Assembly: GCA_965267505.1 (NCBI GenBank)
Contig: OZ254081.1
Coordinates: 1,488,001 to 1,552,000, forward strand
Direction: 5' to 3'
DNA: 64,000 nucleotides
Source: JANQHS01 sp965267505
GTDB taxonomy: Bacteria; Bacteroidota; Bacteroidia; Cytophagales; CCMP332
A program made the translations under genes and the position numbers. Shown here one piece after another: positions 42,939 through 52,850 of this stretch. How positions within the stretch are numbered: position 1 is the first letter of the stretch; each line of letters opens with the position of its first letter. A model generated the notes under the pieces. The model made no database searches, was not told the origin of the DNA, and was given only the letters and a program-made list of their open reading frames with translations.

Positions 42939-45337
42939 AAAGGAAGATCAACAAAGTGGCAGTCCTGGGATCAGGAATTATGGGCTCAAGAATAGCCTGC
43001 CATTTTGCAAATATTGGACTTGAGGTTCTTTTACTGGACATTTCCCCTAAGGAGCTTAATGACCTAGAAAAGAAAAAAGGCCTTGAGTTGGACTCCCCTG
43101 TTGTAAAAAACAGGATTGTAAATGATGCATTAAAGGCCGCTCTAAAATCATCTCCCTCCCCTATCTACAAGCAGGAATTTGCCCAAAGAATAAGCTGTGG
43201 AAATTTTGATGATGACCTTTCTAAAGTGTCCGATTGCGATTGGGTGCTTGAGGCGATCATAGAAAACCTTGAGATTAAAAAGTCTCTTTATGAAAAACTT
43301 GAAGAGGTCAGAAAGCCCGGCTCATTGATAACTTCTAATACTTCAGGGATTCCAATGGCCATGTTGTCCGAGGGCAGATCTGAAGATTTTAATAAGAATT
43401 TTGCGGGAACCCACTTTTTCAACCCTCCCCGTTATCTGCAGCTTCTTGAGATCATCCCTGGGCCGAAGACCGATCCTGAGATCGTCGATTTTCTGATGAG
43501 TTTCGGAGAAAAATACCTGGGAAAACAAACCGTATTATGTAAAGACACCCCTGCTTTTATTGCAAACCGTATTGGGATCTATTCAATTCTCAAGATCGTG
43601 GAAGCAATGCAGGAGTATGGATTTTCGGTAGAAGAGGTAGACAGGCTTACCGGACCATTGATCGGAAGAGCCAAGTCCGCGACCTTCAGAACTTCAGATC
43701 TTGTGGGCTTAGATACCCTCATTAAAGTTGCCGATAATCTATACAAAGCCCTGCCTAATGATGAGTCAAGGGAAACATTTGATCTACCTCAACTGGTAAG
43801 AACTCTTCAGGAAAAGAACTGGCTGGGAGACAAAACCAAACAAGGTTTCTATAAAAAGGTCAAAGACAAGGATGGAAAATCTGTGATCCTGGCTTTAAAT
43901 CTCGAAAGCCTGGAATATGAAGAGAAAAAGAAAGTAAGCTTCAAAGAGCTGGAGGAGGTTAAGCAGGTCTCCGGCCTAAAGAAGAAAATGGCTTTTTTGC
44001 TTAAGTCAAAGGGAAAGGTTGGGGGTTTCATGAGAATGTCATTCTTGCCTCTATTTGCCTATTCAAGCCATAGAATCCCTGAGATCTCCGATCATTTATT
44101 TCAGATTGACCAGGCAGTCTCCGCGGGTTTTGGCTGGGAAATGGGACCATTTGAAACCTGGGATGCCCTGGGCTTCAAAAAAGGCCTTGAGCTATTAAAG
44201 GAGGCAAACATCGAAGTTGCCCCATGGATCCATGAAATGGAAAAGGCCGGAATAGAGTCGTTTTATTCGGTAAACGAAGGCCAAAGACAGTATTATGATA
44301 TTGGATCAAAAGCCTACACTACAATTCCAGGTCAACAGGATTTTATTATCCTGGATAATATTCGTGGATCAAAAAAAGTGTGGTCCAATTCAGGTTCTAC
44401 GATCCATGACCTTGGAGATGGGGTATTGAACCTTGAGTTCCACACTAAAATGAACACACTGGGTTCAGAAGTGATCCAGGGAATTCACAAGGCCATAGAT
44501 ATGGCTGAAAAAGAGTACGAAGGTCTGGTAATTGGGAATCAGGGTGCAAATTTTTCAGCCGGAGCGAATCTGGGCCTAGTCTTTATGTTCGCAATAGAGC
44601 AGGAATTCGATGAGATCGATTTCATGGTCAGGCAGTTTCAGCAGACGATCATGAGAGTTAGGTATAGCAATGCCCCTGTAATTGTGGCTCCTCATGGGCT
44701 CACCCTTGGTGGGGGTTGCGAAATGTCATTGCATGCAGATAGGATTCAGGCCGCCGCAGAAACTTATATCGGCTTGGTAGAGGTCGGTGTCGGAGTGATC
44801 CCAGCGGGTTGCGGATCAAAAGAAATGGCTTTGAGGGTTTCAGACTCTTTTGAAGAAGGTGATCCAGAGTTGAACAATCTTCAAAATGCCTTTATGAATA
44901 TCGCCACTGCTAAAGTGGCAACCTCAGCTTATGAAGCTTTTGATATGAGGGTATTTCAAAAGGGAGATGGTGTAAGCATTAACAAGGACCGTCAGATCCA
45001 GGATGCAAAGAATCAAGTTCTTGGACTTTTAGAGGCCGGGTATGTGGCCCCAACAAAAAGAAAAGATATAAGAGTACTTGGAAAACAAGCTATTGCTCTT
45101 TTCGAGGCAGGAATAAACGGGATGAGGATGGCAAATTACATTTCCGACCACGATGCTAAGGTTGCAAGAAAGCTTTCCTTCGTTATGGCCGGAGGCGACC
45201 TATCCTATCCTCAACTGGTAGATGAAGATTATTTATTGAACCTGGAGAGGGATGCTTTTGTCTCTTTAACAGGGGAGAAGAAAACATTAGAAAGAATTCA
45301 ATCGGTTCTAAAAACCGGAAAACCTTTAAGAAATTGA
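42935..45337 (+). CDS. fadN: 3-hydroxyacyl-CoA dehydrogenase / enoyl-CoA hydratase (FadN-type)
   Basis: This 800-residue bifunctional enzyme has the dehydrogenase first, with the NAD motif LGSGIMGSRIA near residues 11-21 and the catalytic His in THFFNPPRY near 158. The crotonase-type hydratase lies at about 500-720 (QGANFSAGANLGL oxyanion segment, GLTLGGGCEMSLHADRI). This domain order is that of B. subtilis FadN and differs from E. coli FadB. Its partners fadA and fadE follow within one base and 2 bp. It is in the beta-oxidation pathway. Confidence 0.94.
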   Translation: MKRKINKVAVLGSGIMGSRIACHFANIGLEVLLLDISPKELNDLEKKKGLELDSPVVKNRIVNDALKAALKSSPSPIYKQEFAQRISCGNFDDDLSKVSDCDWVLEAIIENLEIKKSLYEKLEEVRKPGSLITSNTSGIPMAMLSEGRSEDFNKNFAGTHFFNPPRYLQLLEIIPGPKTDPEIVDFLMSFGEKYLGKQTVLCKDTPAFIANRIGIYSILKIVEAMQEYGFSVEEVDRLTGPLIGRAKSATFRTSDLVGLDTLIKVADNLYKALPNDESRETFDLPQLVRTLQEKNWLGDKTKQGFYKKVKDKDGKSVILALNLESLEYEEKKKVSFKELEEVKQVSGLKKKMAFLLKSKGKVGGFMRMSFLPLFAYSSHRIPEISDHLFQIDQAVSAGFGWEMGPFETWDALGFKKGLELLKEANIEVAPWIHEMEKAGIESFYSVNEGQRQYYDIGSKAYTTIPGQQDFIILDNIRGSKKVWSNSGSTIHDLGDGVLNLEFHTKMNTLGSEVIQGIHKAIDMAEKEYEGLVIGNQGANFSAGANLGLVFMFAIEQEFDEIDFMVRQFQQTIMRVRYSNAPVIVAPHGLTLGGGCEMSLHADRIQAAAETYIGLVEVGVGVIPAGCGSKEMALRVSDSFEEGDPELNNLQNAFMNIATAKVATSAYEAFDMRVFQKGDGVSINKDRQIQDAKNQVLGLLEAGYVAPTKRKDIRVLGKQAIALFEAGINGMRMANYISDHDAKVARKLSFVMAGGDLSYPQLVDEDYLLNLERDAFVSLTGEKKTLERIQSVLKTGKPLRN

Positions 45338-45338
45338 T

Positions 45339-46511
45339 ATGGATGCATATATCGTAAAAGGGTACAGAACTGCAGTAGGAAAAGCCAACCGAGGTGGCTT
45401 CAGGTTTACCAGACCAGATGATCTTGCTGCGCATGTAATTAAGGAATTGGTAAACAGCCTTGAGGGTTTCGATCCCAAGCAGGTAGACGATCTAATTGTC
45501 GGAAATGCGGTTCCAGAAGCTGAACAAGGAATGCAAATGGCTAGAATGATTGCTCTTCTTTCTTTACCCATTGAGGTTCCGGGAGTTACAGTGAACAGAT
45601 ACTGCGGAAGCGGTCTTGAAGCTATTGCCATTGCTTCGCAAAGAATACACGCCGGAATGGCGGATTGCATCATTGCCGGAGGAACAGAATCAATGTCCCT
45701 GGTTCCGGTAATGGGCTTTAAAACAGCTCTGAATTACCAGATAGCAACGAACAACCCTACATATTATACTTCAATGGGTTTAACGGCTGAACAAGTTGCT
45801 GAACAATACGGGATTTCCAGAGACGATCAGGATGAATTCTCTTTGGGCAGCCATGAAAAAGCATTGGCCGCAATTGAGGCAAAAAGTTTCGCTGACGAGA
45901 TCGTGCCCTATCCTGTGAAAGAAACCTTTGTTAATGCAAAAGGAAAAAGGGAAACCAAGGAGTATTTGGTTGATACCGATGAGGGCCCAAGGAAAGGAAC
46001 CTCTATTGAGGCTCTGGGCAAATTGAGGCCTGCCTTTGCAAAAGGTGGTTCAGTAACCGCGGGGAATTCATCCCAAACTTCTGATGGGGCCGCTTTCGTT
46101 ATGGTGGTAAGTGAAGACTTTCTAAAAAAGAATAATCTCACACCAATTGGTCGAATGGCATCCTACTCAGTTGCTGGTGTTGAGCCCAGGATTATGGGCA
46201 TTGGACCGATCAATGCGGTGCCAAAAGCTTTGGAAAAAGCCGATAAAAATCTTAGCGATATTGATCTGGTTGAGCTGAACGAAGCCTTTGCTGCGCAATC
46301 TCTTGCGGTAATTAGAAATCTTGATCTTGATGAGGAGAAATTAAATGTAAACGGAGGGGCTATTGCCCTGGGCCACCCCTTGGGTTGTACGGGGGCAAGG
46401 CTAAGTATTGGGATCTTAAATGAATTAAAAAGGCAGGACAAGAAATATGGTCTTGTGACTGCTTGTGTTGGTGGCGGCCAGGGGGTTGCCGGAGTATTTG
46501 AAAGACTATAA
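45339..46511 (+). CDS. fadA: Acetyl-CoA C-acyltransferase (thiolase)
   Basis: This 390-residue thiolase has the acyl-accepting Cys in VNRYCGSGLEA near residue 89, the loop GGTESMSLVP near 110, the catalytic His in LGHPLGCTGAR near 345, and the second Cys in TACVGGGQG near 377. It cleaves 3-ketoacyl-CoA to acetyl-CoA. It follows fadN by one base and precedes the acyl-CoA dehydrogenase. Confidence 0.95.
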   Translation: MDAYIVKGYRTAVGKANRGGFRFTRPDDLAAHVIKELVNSLEGFDPKQVDDLIVGNAVPEAEQGMQMARMIALLSLPIEVPGVTVNRYCGSGLEAIAIASQRIHAGMADCIIAGGTESMSLVPVMGFKTALNYQIATNNPTYYTSMGLTAEQVAEQYGISRDDQDEFSLGSHEKALAAIEAKSFADEIVPYPVKETFVNAKGKRETKEYLVDTDEGPRKGTSIEALGKLRPAFAKGGSVTAGNSSQTSDGAAFVMVVSEDFLKKNNLTPIGRMASYSVAGVEPRIMGIGPINAVPKALEKADKNLSDIDLVELNEAFAAQSLAVIRNLDLDEEKLNVNGGAIALGHPLGCTGARLSIGILNELKRQDKKYGLVTACVGGGQGVAGVFERL

Positions 46512-46513
46512 TT

Positions 46514-48301
46514 ATGGATACAGCAGAAAAAATCAAGGCCGTAAAAGGAGGGGAGTTCTTAATTAAGGAAACCAAGGCTGAGGACATTTTCATTCCTGAC
46601 CAATGGTCGGAGGAACAAAAGATGATAAAGGATATGTGCGATGAGTTCATTGAGAACGAGGTACTTCCCCATCTCGAAAAGATCGATGACATGGAAGATG
46701 GGCTAATGGTAAACATTCTGGATAAGGCAGGAGAATTAGGCTTAATGGCCACGGCAATTCCAGAGCAATACGAAGGCTTTGGAAAGGATTTTAATACTTC
46801 TTTGCTCATTTCAGAAAGGACCGGCAAGGGGCACAGCTTTGCTGTTGCGCTTAGCGCCCATACCGGAATTGGAACCCTGCCTATTCTTTATTTCGGAAAT
46901 GAAGATCAAAAGAAAAAGTACCTCCCCAAGTTGGCTTCCTGCGAATTTAAAGGGGCCTATTGCCTTACCGAGCCAGGTTCAGGCTCAGATGCTCTCGCAG
47001 CAAAGACCAAAGCGGTGCTCAGCGATGACAAAAAGCATTATATTCTTAACGGTCAGAAAATGTGGATCACCAATGCTGGGTTTGCAGACCTGTTCATAGT
47101 CTTCGCAAAGATCGATGGAGAAAAATTCACTGCCTTTATTGTAGAAAAAGGGACGCCGGGATTGAGCCTTGGAAATGAAGAGAAAAAGATGGGCATTAAA
47201 GGCTCCTCGACGCGCCAGGTTTTCTTTGAGGACTGCAAGATTCCAGTTGAGAATTTACTTGGAGAAATAGGGCGTGGCCATGTGATTGCATTTAATATTC
47301 TAAATGTTGGGAGGATCAAACTAGCTGCTGCCGTATTGGGGGGAAGCAAATCAGCTGCCGATCTCACGATCAAGTACTCCAATGAAAGAAAGCAGTTTGG
47401 CCAGCCAATTTCTGGATTCGGTGCGATCCAAAATAAACTGGCCCAACAAGCCATGCGTATATACGCAACCGAAGCTGCATTGTATAGGGCGGGACAGGAT
47501 ATTGAGCAGATGGAGCAGGCCCTTCTAAAGGAGGGTAAGGATTTTAGTGAAGCTTTATTGGGGGCGGCCGAAGAGTTCGCTATAGAATGTGCCATTTTAA
47601 AAGTTTCCGGTTCTGAAACGCTCGATTTTTGCGTAGATGAGGGGGTGCAAACTTATGGCGGATATGGATTCTCCTCCGACTACCCTATGGATAGGGCTTA
47701 CAGGGACGCTCGAATAAACAGGATCTTCGAAGGAACGAATGAGATCAACCGGCTGCTCATCCTTGATATGTTTTTGAAAAGAGCTATGAAGGGACAACTG
47801 GACCTAATGACCCCGGCGGCCCAGGTCCAAAAAGAGCTGATGGAGATCCCTGACTTTTCCAGCGATGATGAGCAGTTCCTGGAGCAAGAAAAGAAGTACA
47901 TCCGTGATGCAAAAAAAGCAGGGCTGATGTGCGCTGGAGCGGCCGCTCAAAAATATATGGAAAAGCTAGCTGATGAACAGGAGATCCTTATGAATCTTGC
48001 AGACATGGTTATCCTGATCTATGAAAGTGAATCCGCAATACTTAGAGCAGAAAAGGCTCATGGAATAAAGGGCGACGCCGCTGAATTCGAATTGGATATC
48101 GCCAGGATTTATCTTCATGAAGCGATGGATAAGATCGCCAAGGCTGGTAGAGAAGTTATTAATGCCTTTGCTGAAGGGGATATGCAAAGAATGATGCTGC
48201 TGGGTTTAAAGAGGTTTACTAAAACCCAGCCCTATGATATCATTGGAGCAAGAAAGAGAGTTGCAGCAAAATTGATAGAGGAAAACAAGTTTCCTTTTTG
48301 A
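46514..48301 (+). CDS. fadE: Acyl-CoA dehydrogenase
   Basis: This 595-residue enzyme begins beta-oxidation by making enoyl-CoA with FAD. It has the N-terminal helical domain, the middle barrel with CLTEPGSGSDA near residue 153 and MWITNAG near 178, and the catalytic-site region YGGYGFSSDYPMDRAYRDARINRIFEGTNEI near 385-415 (Glu in FEGTNEI). A C-terminal extension of about 150 helical residues resembles FadE/VLCAD-type proteins. It is the last gene of fadNAE; its end is directly next to the convergent DinB-like gene. Confidence 0.94.
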   Translation: MDTAEKIKAVKGGEFLIKETKAEDIFIPDQWSEEQKMIKDMCDEFIENEVLPHLEKIDDMEDGLMVNILDKAGELGLMATAIPEQYEGFGKDFNTSLLISERTGKGHSFAVALSAHTGIGTLPILYFGNEDQKKKYLPKLASCEFKGAYCLTEPGSGSDALAAKTKAVLSDDKKHYILNGQKMWITNAGFADLFIVFAKIDGEKFTAFIVEKGTPGLSLGNEEKKMGIKGSSTRQVFFEDCKIPVENLLGEIGRGHVIAFNILNVGRIKLAAAVLGGSKSAADLTIKYSNERKQFGQPISGFGAIQNKLAQQAMRIYATEAALYRAGQDIEQMEQALLKEGKDFSEALLGAAEEFAIECAILKVSGSETLDFCVDEGVQTYGGYGFSSDYPMDRAYRDARINRIFEGTNEINRLLILDMFLKRAMKGQLDLMTPAAQVQKELMEIPDFSSDDEQFLEQEKKYIRDAKKAGLMCAGAAAQKYMEKLADEQEILMNLADMVILIYESESAILRAEKAHGIKGDAAEFELDIARIYLHEAMDKIAKAGREVINAFAEGDMQRMMLLGLKRFTKTQPYDIIGARKRVAAKLIEENKFPF

Positions 48302-48805
48302 TCAGTAATTAACCCTTTTTCGGTATTCGATGGTAGAGTCTGCGACTCCAAAGTCTGTGCCTACCTGGTTTATGCCTAATAGGAAGGCACCAATTTTTAG
48401 TATTGCCATGTGGTGGGTGGTGTGCTCATAGACATACCACATTTCCCTTTCCAGGCTACTCTCAACCATTATTGCCTTCCCTTCATTGATCAATGACTTT
48501 AACTGAATTGTAAAATCATTGACCCTGGTCTCAAGCCTTGTTACAATTGATTCAATAAGCTCAATTGCAGACCCTGTATTGTTTTCCAGGTTCTTATCTC
48601 TTTCCCTCTCGTCATAGCACACCACTGGTTTTTGCTCAGATGCTTTTAACAGGCAGCTGTAAAATTCCAGGATGTGGCGAACATGCTGACCAAGGCTAGC
48701 TTGGCTCAGATCGGGGAGGTTTTCAGTATATTGTTCATCTGAAACCTTTCCTACAAATTGCTTAAGATCTAATAGTTGATTTATGCTCTTCTCGTTAAGA
48801 TTCAT
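48302..48805 (-). CDS. DinB-family metalloprotein
   Basis: This 167-residue protein is a four-helix bundle with the metal ligands typical of the DinB/YfiT family: HVRHILEF near residue 37 and TTHHMAILKIG near 131. Many members bind nickel or zinc and act as thiol transferases with bacillithiol or another thiol, or are of unknown role. The -7 element TAATTTTG at 48828-48835 (reverse) precedes it. Confidence 0.85.
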   Translation of the reverse strand: MNLNEKSINQLLDLKQFVGKVSDEQYTENLPDLSQASLGQHVRHILEFYSCLLKASEQKPVVCYDERERDKNLENNTGSAIELIESIVTRLETRVNDFTIQLKSLINEGKAIMVESSLEREMWYVYEHTTHHMAILKIGAFLLGINQVGTDFGVADSTIEYRKRVNY

Positions 48806-48827
48806 AAACGAGCATTTTTGTAAAAGA

Positions 48828-48835
48828 CAAAATTA
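48828..48835 (-). promoter_or_regulatory. -7 element of the DinB-like gene
   Basis: On the minus strand TAATTTTG matches TAnnTTTG exactly, about 23 bp before the start codon. No -33 element at the usual spacing is clear. Confidence 0.5.
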
Positions 48836-48916
48836 CTTGGGCAAATGAAACATATTTTGTCCACAAATAGACATTCACCAGCTATTATTAATCCTAGGAT
48901 TACATTGGAATAACCT

Positions 48917-50212
48917 ATGAAAATAATCATCCTCGGAAATGGTATTGCGGGCATTACTTGTGCTCGGACTATTCGCAAGAACAGCGATCATGAAGTTGTA
49001 ATCATATCTTCTGAAACAAAACATTTCTGGTCAAGGACAGCCCTCATGTATATCTACATGGGACAAATGAGGTACCAGGACACGAAGCCATATGAGGATG
49101 GTTTCTGGAAAAAAAATAAACTGGAGCTTGTCCAAGATCGCATAAACTCTTTGGACATTAGTGGGAAAACATTGATCGGAGAATCAGGAGAAATTTATCA
49201 TTATGATAAACTCCTGTTGGCCACCGGCTCAGTGCCGAATATCATTCCCTGGAAAGGAGTAGACCTAAAAGGGGTTACTCCAATGTACAGTTACCAGGAT
49301 CTACAACAAATTGAATCTCTAAGTGAAAAAACCAAAAGTGCCGTAATTGTTGGCGGGGGTTTAATTGGGATTGAATTAGCCGAAATGCTTTGGTCAAGGG
49401 GCATCAAAGTGACCATGTTGATCCGAGAAAAAAACTATTGGGGAAACATTCTACCTAAGGATGACGCCGAGCTTGTGCAAGAACACACCCGCTCTCATGG
49501 AATTGAATTGCTACTTGAAACTGAGTTGGAAGAAATTAAAGGAAATTCAGAAGGGGGGGTCTCTTCCGTTTTAACCAAAAATGGTCGTGAGATTCCCTGT
49601 GAGTTTGTTGGGGTTACTACAGGGGTTAGGCCAAATGTAGGCTTCCTGGCGAATTCAGGATTAGACATCGGGCGCGGCATAATGATCAAAAGGAATATGC
49701 AATGCTCCGTCGAAGACGTGTTTGCGGCTGGAGATTGTGCGGAATTCATCGATCCTCCAAAGGGCAGAAATCCGATTGAGCAAGTTTGGTATACAGGTAG
49801 AACGCAAGGCGAGGTCGCGGCTAAAAATATCCTCGGTGAAAACACAGAATATTCCCCTGGCCCCTGGTTCAACTCAGCAAAATTCTTTGAACTAGAATAC
49901 CAAACCTATGGCAATGTTCCCTCTGTGCTTCCTGCAGGACAAAGAGAATTGGTGGTAAGGCCAGCAGAAGAAGAGTTGATTCACTTCGTCTTTGAAGAGG
50001 GCTCAATGGTATTGCTGGGGGTAAACCTTTTTGGTCACAGGGGAAAGCATTCCTTTTGGGAAAGACATCTTGCTTTAAGATCCACTATGGAAACCGTATT
50101 GGAAAATCTAAATGACGGCTTGTTCAATCCGGAATTTCAAGCAAGTCCAATAAAGGCGGTGAGAAAAAAATTCAATGAGGAAATTGGCTCAAAAGTCTAT
50201 GAAAACCAATAA
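48917..50212 (+). CDS. FAD-dependent pyridine nucleotide oxidoreductase
   Basis: This 431-residue flavoprotein has the FAD motif GNGIAGITCAR near residues 6-16, the NAD(P) motif VIVGGGLIGIELAEML near 146-161 and the closing FAD motif VFAAGDCAEF near 270. It resembles the reductases that accept or feed electrons from rubredoxin or nitrite reductase (NirB-like N-terminus). The redox CxxC of disulfide reductases is absent. Its end overlaps the polyferredoxin gene by 14 bp, so it probably passes electrons to, or takes them from, that protein. Confidence 0.88.
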   Translation: MKIIILGNGIAGITCARTIRKNSDHEVVIISSETKHFWSRTALMYIYMGQMRYQDTKPYEDGFWKKNKLELVQDRINSLDISGKTLIGESGEIYHYDKLLLATGSVPNIIPWKGVDLKGVTPMYSYQDLQQIESLSEKTKSAVIVGGGLIGIELAEMLWSRGIKVTMLIREKNYWGNILPKDDAELVQEHTRSHGIELLLETELEEIKGNSEGGVSSVLTKNGREIPCEFVGVTTGVRPNVGFLANSGLDIGRGIMIKRNMQCSVEDVFAAGDCAEFIDPPKGRNPIEQVWYTGRTQGEVAAKNILGENTEYSPGPWFNSAKFFELEYQTYGNVPSVLPAGQRELVVRPAEEELIHFVFEEGSMVLLGVNLFGHRGKHSFWERHLALRSTMETVLENLNDGLFNPEFQASPIKAVRKKFNEEIGSKVYENQ

Positions 50213-51941
50213 AGATCTCTTTTCAATAATTGGCCTGGCCCTGGTTGGGGCAGGCTTTTTGTTTTTCAATTCTCTTTTCCTTTGGGGCGATTATTCAGCA
50301 GAAAGGGCTGAAGAAAGTCTAAATGACAAAACTCTTTCCCTTAAATCTCTTTGGCCAACAGGTGCCTACTCGAATCCGGTTTCTTTCTCAAAAGCCATAA
50401 ATGATTTTGCGGCAACGGTAAATGACAAGGCTTGGGATGAGGGGGTCTTTTCAGATCAGGAGTTAGATGAGATCATGGCTTCCTGGAAAAATGAATCTGG
50501 TTATAAAATATCGCTTTCCGGCCTTTCGGAGATGGGGCTGGCCGAGGACAAGGTGAAGGGCTTCATTGATTATGGCTCTTGGCTTGATGGAAAAGAATAT
50601 TCAGACCAGCAATCATTATACAATGACCTTAACCTGGTGAGAAAAAATTACTATCAATACAGTTTGTTGCCTTCTAAGGGCTTTGATAAATATCAACTAC
50701 AAAACCTTAAGGTCACTTGGGCTCGGGCTGCTCACAATGGTCCGCAAGAACAAATGCCTTTACTGATCCTGCTTCTGGCATTAGGGCTTCCTGTTTTGGG
50801 CGGTAGCTTGATGTTTCTCGGCAAAAAGGATGATTCAAAAAAACCAAAGCCCGGGCCTTTTCATTTGGCTATTTCCTATCGAGGGATCTCCGGGGTCTTA
50901 CTTGGGGCCTATCTTATCATCTTTTATGTGGTCCTCTATTTTATTCCAGAGTATTTAAATGGGCAGATATTGCTGGTGGATCCCATTTCCATATTCCTTT
51001 CCGGAAACACCGCTGGACAGTTCTTCCTTTATGGCCTTCTTTATACCCTGGTGGTTTTGGTAATGGGGTTGAGGATGCTAAAAAAATACAGGCATGTCCC
51101 ATACCAAAGGGTTAGAACCCTTTCTGTAATGTTTTTCCAACTATGCTTTGCATTTATCCTTCCGGAAATTCTTGTCGGACTCAATCAACCTTATTTTGAT
51201 TTCAAAAACATCTTTCCTCTTGACTACGATTTCTTTTTTGAGTCGAACATTAGCAGCCTGATTTCAAGTGGAAAGTTTGGCATATTCATGTTCGTCTGGG
51301 GAATCGCATTATTCGTCGTAGCTGTTCCTCTATTTACCTATCTCTATGGAAAGCGTTGGTATTGTTCCTGGGTGTGTGGCTGTGGCGGCTTGGCGGAAAC
51401 CGCGGGCGATCCCTTTCGCCAGCTTTCGGACAAGTCACTTAAGGCGTGGAGAGTGGAAAGGATCACCGTTCATTCTGTGTTGATTTTTTCTCTTGTTATG
51501 ACCGGGCTCGTCCTGTATACGTTTTTCACTGGCAATTCTCGCCTGGGCTTTTTGGACTCCTTCCAGGTTAGAGAAGTATACGGGGCCTGGATAGGAGCTG
51601 GCTTTGCGGGAGTTGTTGGGACGGGTTTTTACCCCTTGATGGGTAATCGGGTTTGGTGCCGATATGGTTGTCCGTTGGCTGCATACCTCGGCTTGGTGCA
51701 AAGAATTAAATCCAGATTTCGGATCACAACCAATGGCGGGCAGTGTATATCCTGTGGAAATTGCTCTACTTATTGTGAAATGGGAATAGATGTGCGATGG
51801 TATGCGCAGCGAGGTCAAAACATCGTAAGATCTTCTTGTGTTGGTTGTGGAATTTGCTCTGCCGTTTGCCCAAGGGGGGTTCTTAAACTTGAAAACGGGC
51901 CTGAAAAGGGAAGAATTGAGGGGGAAGGCCTGCTCGGATAA
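50199..51941 (+). CDS. NosR/NapH-like membrane polyferredoxin
   Basis: This 580-residue protein (ATG 50199) has one N-terminal membrane helix, an outside domain of about 150 residues, then five or more helices. A NosR/NapH-like Cys motif (WYCSWVCGCGG near 393, WCRYGCPLAAYLG near 490) precedes two ferredoxin 4Fe-4S sites, CISCGNCSTYCEMG near 517 and CVGCGICSAVCPRG near 548. NosR/NapH families pass electrons between quinols and periplasmic enzymes. The first motif has CGCGG where CP-F/L-G is usual. With the overlapping flavoprotein gene it may form an NAD(P)H-linked electron-transfer module. Confidence 0.87.
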   Translation: MKTNKDLFSIIGLALVGAGFLFFNSLFLWGDYSAERAEESLNDKTLSLKSLWPTGAYSNPVSFSKAINDFAATVNDKAWDEGVFSDQELDEIMASWKNESGYKISLSGLSEMGLAEDKVKGFIDYGSWLDGKEYSDQQSLYNDLNLVRKNYYQYSLLPSKGFDKYQLQNLKVTWARAAHNGPQEQMPLLILLLALGLPVLGGSLMFLGKKDDSKKPKPGPFHLAISYRGISGVLLGAYLIIFYVVLYFIPEYLNGQILLVDPISIFLSGNTAGQFFLYGLLYTLVVLVMGLRMLKKYRHVPYQRVRTLSVMFFQLCFAFILPEILVGLNQPYFDFKNIFPLDYDFFFESNISSLISSGKFGIFMFVWGIALFVVAVPLFTYLYGKRWYCSWVCGCGGLAETAGDPFRQLSDKSLKAWRVERITVHSVLIFSLVMTGLVLYTFFTGNSRLGFLDSFQVREVYGAWIGAGFAGVVGTGFYPLMGNRVWCRYGCPLAAYLGLVQRIKSRFRITTNGGQCISCGNCSTYCEMGIDVRWYAQRGQNIVRSSCVGCGICSAVCPRGVLKLENGPEKGRIEGEGLLG

Positions 51942-51942
51942 A

Positions 51943-52653
51943 TTACTTTTTTGCTATAGCGATGGTTGCCACCGATATCTTGGCGGCTCCTTCTTTTAAC
52001 AATTCGTTTGAGCAAGCCTCAATAGTGGATCCAGTTGTAAGAACATCGTCCACAATAAGCAGGTGCTTCCCTTTTACCTTGTAGCCATCTTTTATTTTAA
52101 AAGCGGAGGAGACGTTTAGCCACCTTTCAATTTTGTTCTTTCTCGTTTGGGTTTCGGTGTTGGTTTTTCTGGATAAACAAGAGAAGACCGAAATCCCTGA
52201 CCTTAATGCCAGACCACTTCCGAAATGATCAGCTTGGTTATAGCCGCGACTAAGTTGTTTTTTGGGGTGTAATGGGACGGGCACAACATTGTCTACAGCA
52301 AAAAGCCTGATCAGGCTTTTTAATTCTGTGCCAGCGAGCTCTCCAAAGTATTCTGCCAGCTGTGGCCTATTTCTATACTTGATATTGTTCATGGCTCTTT
52401 GAACCTTTCCCCCTCGCTTAAATTCGAATAGCGCAGCACCAAACCCCAAGGGCATTCTGCTCATAAGTTTGTTTTCCATCTCATTTCCACGGAATAAGGC
52501 ATGGTTTGTTCTGGGAAAAGAAAATTGACAACTGGTGCAGACATGGTTCTCTCCCCTTATCAAGGGTCGCCCGCATGACCCACAGTTGATGGGATAAAAA
52601 AGATTCAAAAAATCTATCGCCGCTCCTAGCATTTGGCTATAGTTTATTAGCAC
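51943..52653 (-). CDS. comF: ComF-family phosphoribosyltransferase-like protein
   Basis: This 236-residue protein has the ComF plan: an N-terminal zinc-ribbon-like CGSCGRPL ... CTSCQFSF near 20-43, and a PRT-type domain with VPVPLHPKKQLSRGYNQA near 125 and the PRPP loop LLIVDDVLTTGST near 198. ComF is needed for DNA uptake in naturally competent bacteria. It is conserved also in non-competent species, so competence cannot be inferred. It is convergent with the polyferredoxin gene (one base between the stops). Confidence 0.9.
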   Translation of the reverse strand: MLINYSQMLGAAIDFLNLFYPINCGSCGRPLIRGENHVCTSCQFSFPRTNHALFRGNEMENKLMSRMPLGFGAALFEFKRGGKVQRAMNNIKYRNRPQLAEYFGELAGTELKSLIRLFAVDNVVPVPLHPKKQLSRGYNQADHFGSGLALRSGISVFSCLSRKTNTETQTRKNKIERWLNVSSAFKIKDGYKVKGKHLLIVDDVLTTGSTIEACSNELLKEGAAKISVATIAIAKK

Positions 52654-52850
52654 GTTAAAAACCTCTTTTTACTAGGGTCTATTTAGACATATTGAGGTGG
52701 TTTGCTTGCGCGGGTTTTACGGAATGTGTTTTTCTCCTAGTTCTTAGTCTATTTGGGTTTGTGAGCAGATTTTCTGAAACAAGGATGAAAAATTGGCGAA
52801 TTGAAGCCTAAATTTGATTTTCTCGTAATTGAACTAGAATATTCTCCAAA

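Noticed and set aside
46360..47595. Long minus-strand frames opposite fadA and fadE
   Set aside because: They show no domains, run opposite two strong conserved genes and have Ser/Pro-rich shadow composition.
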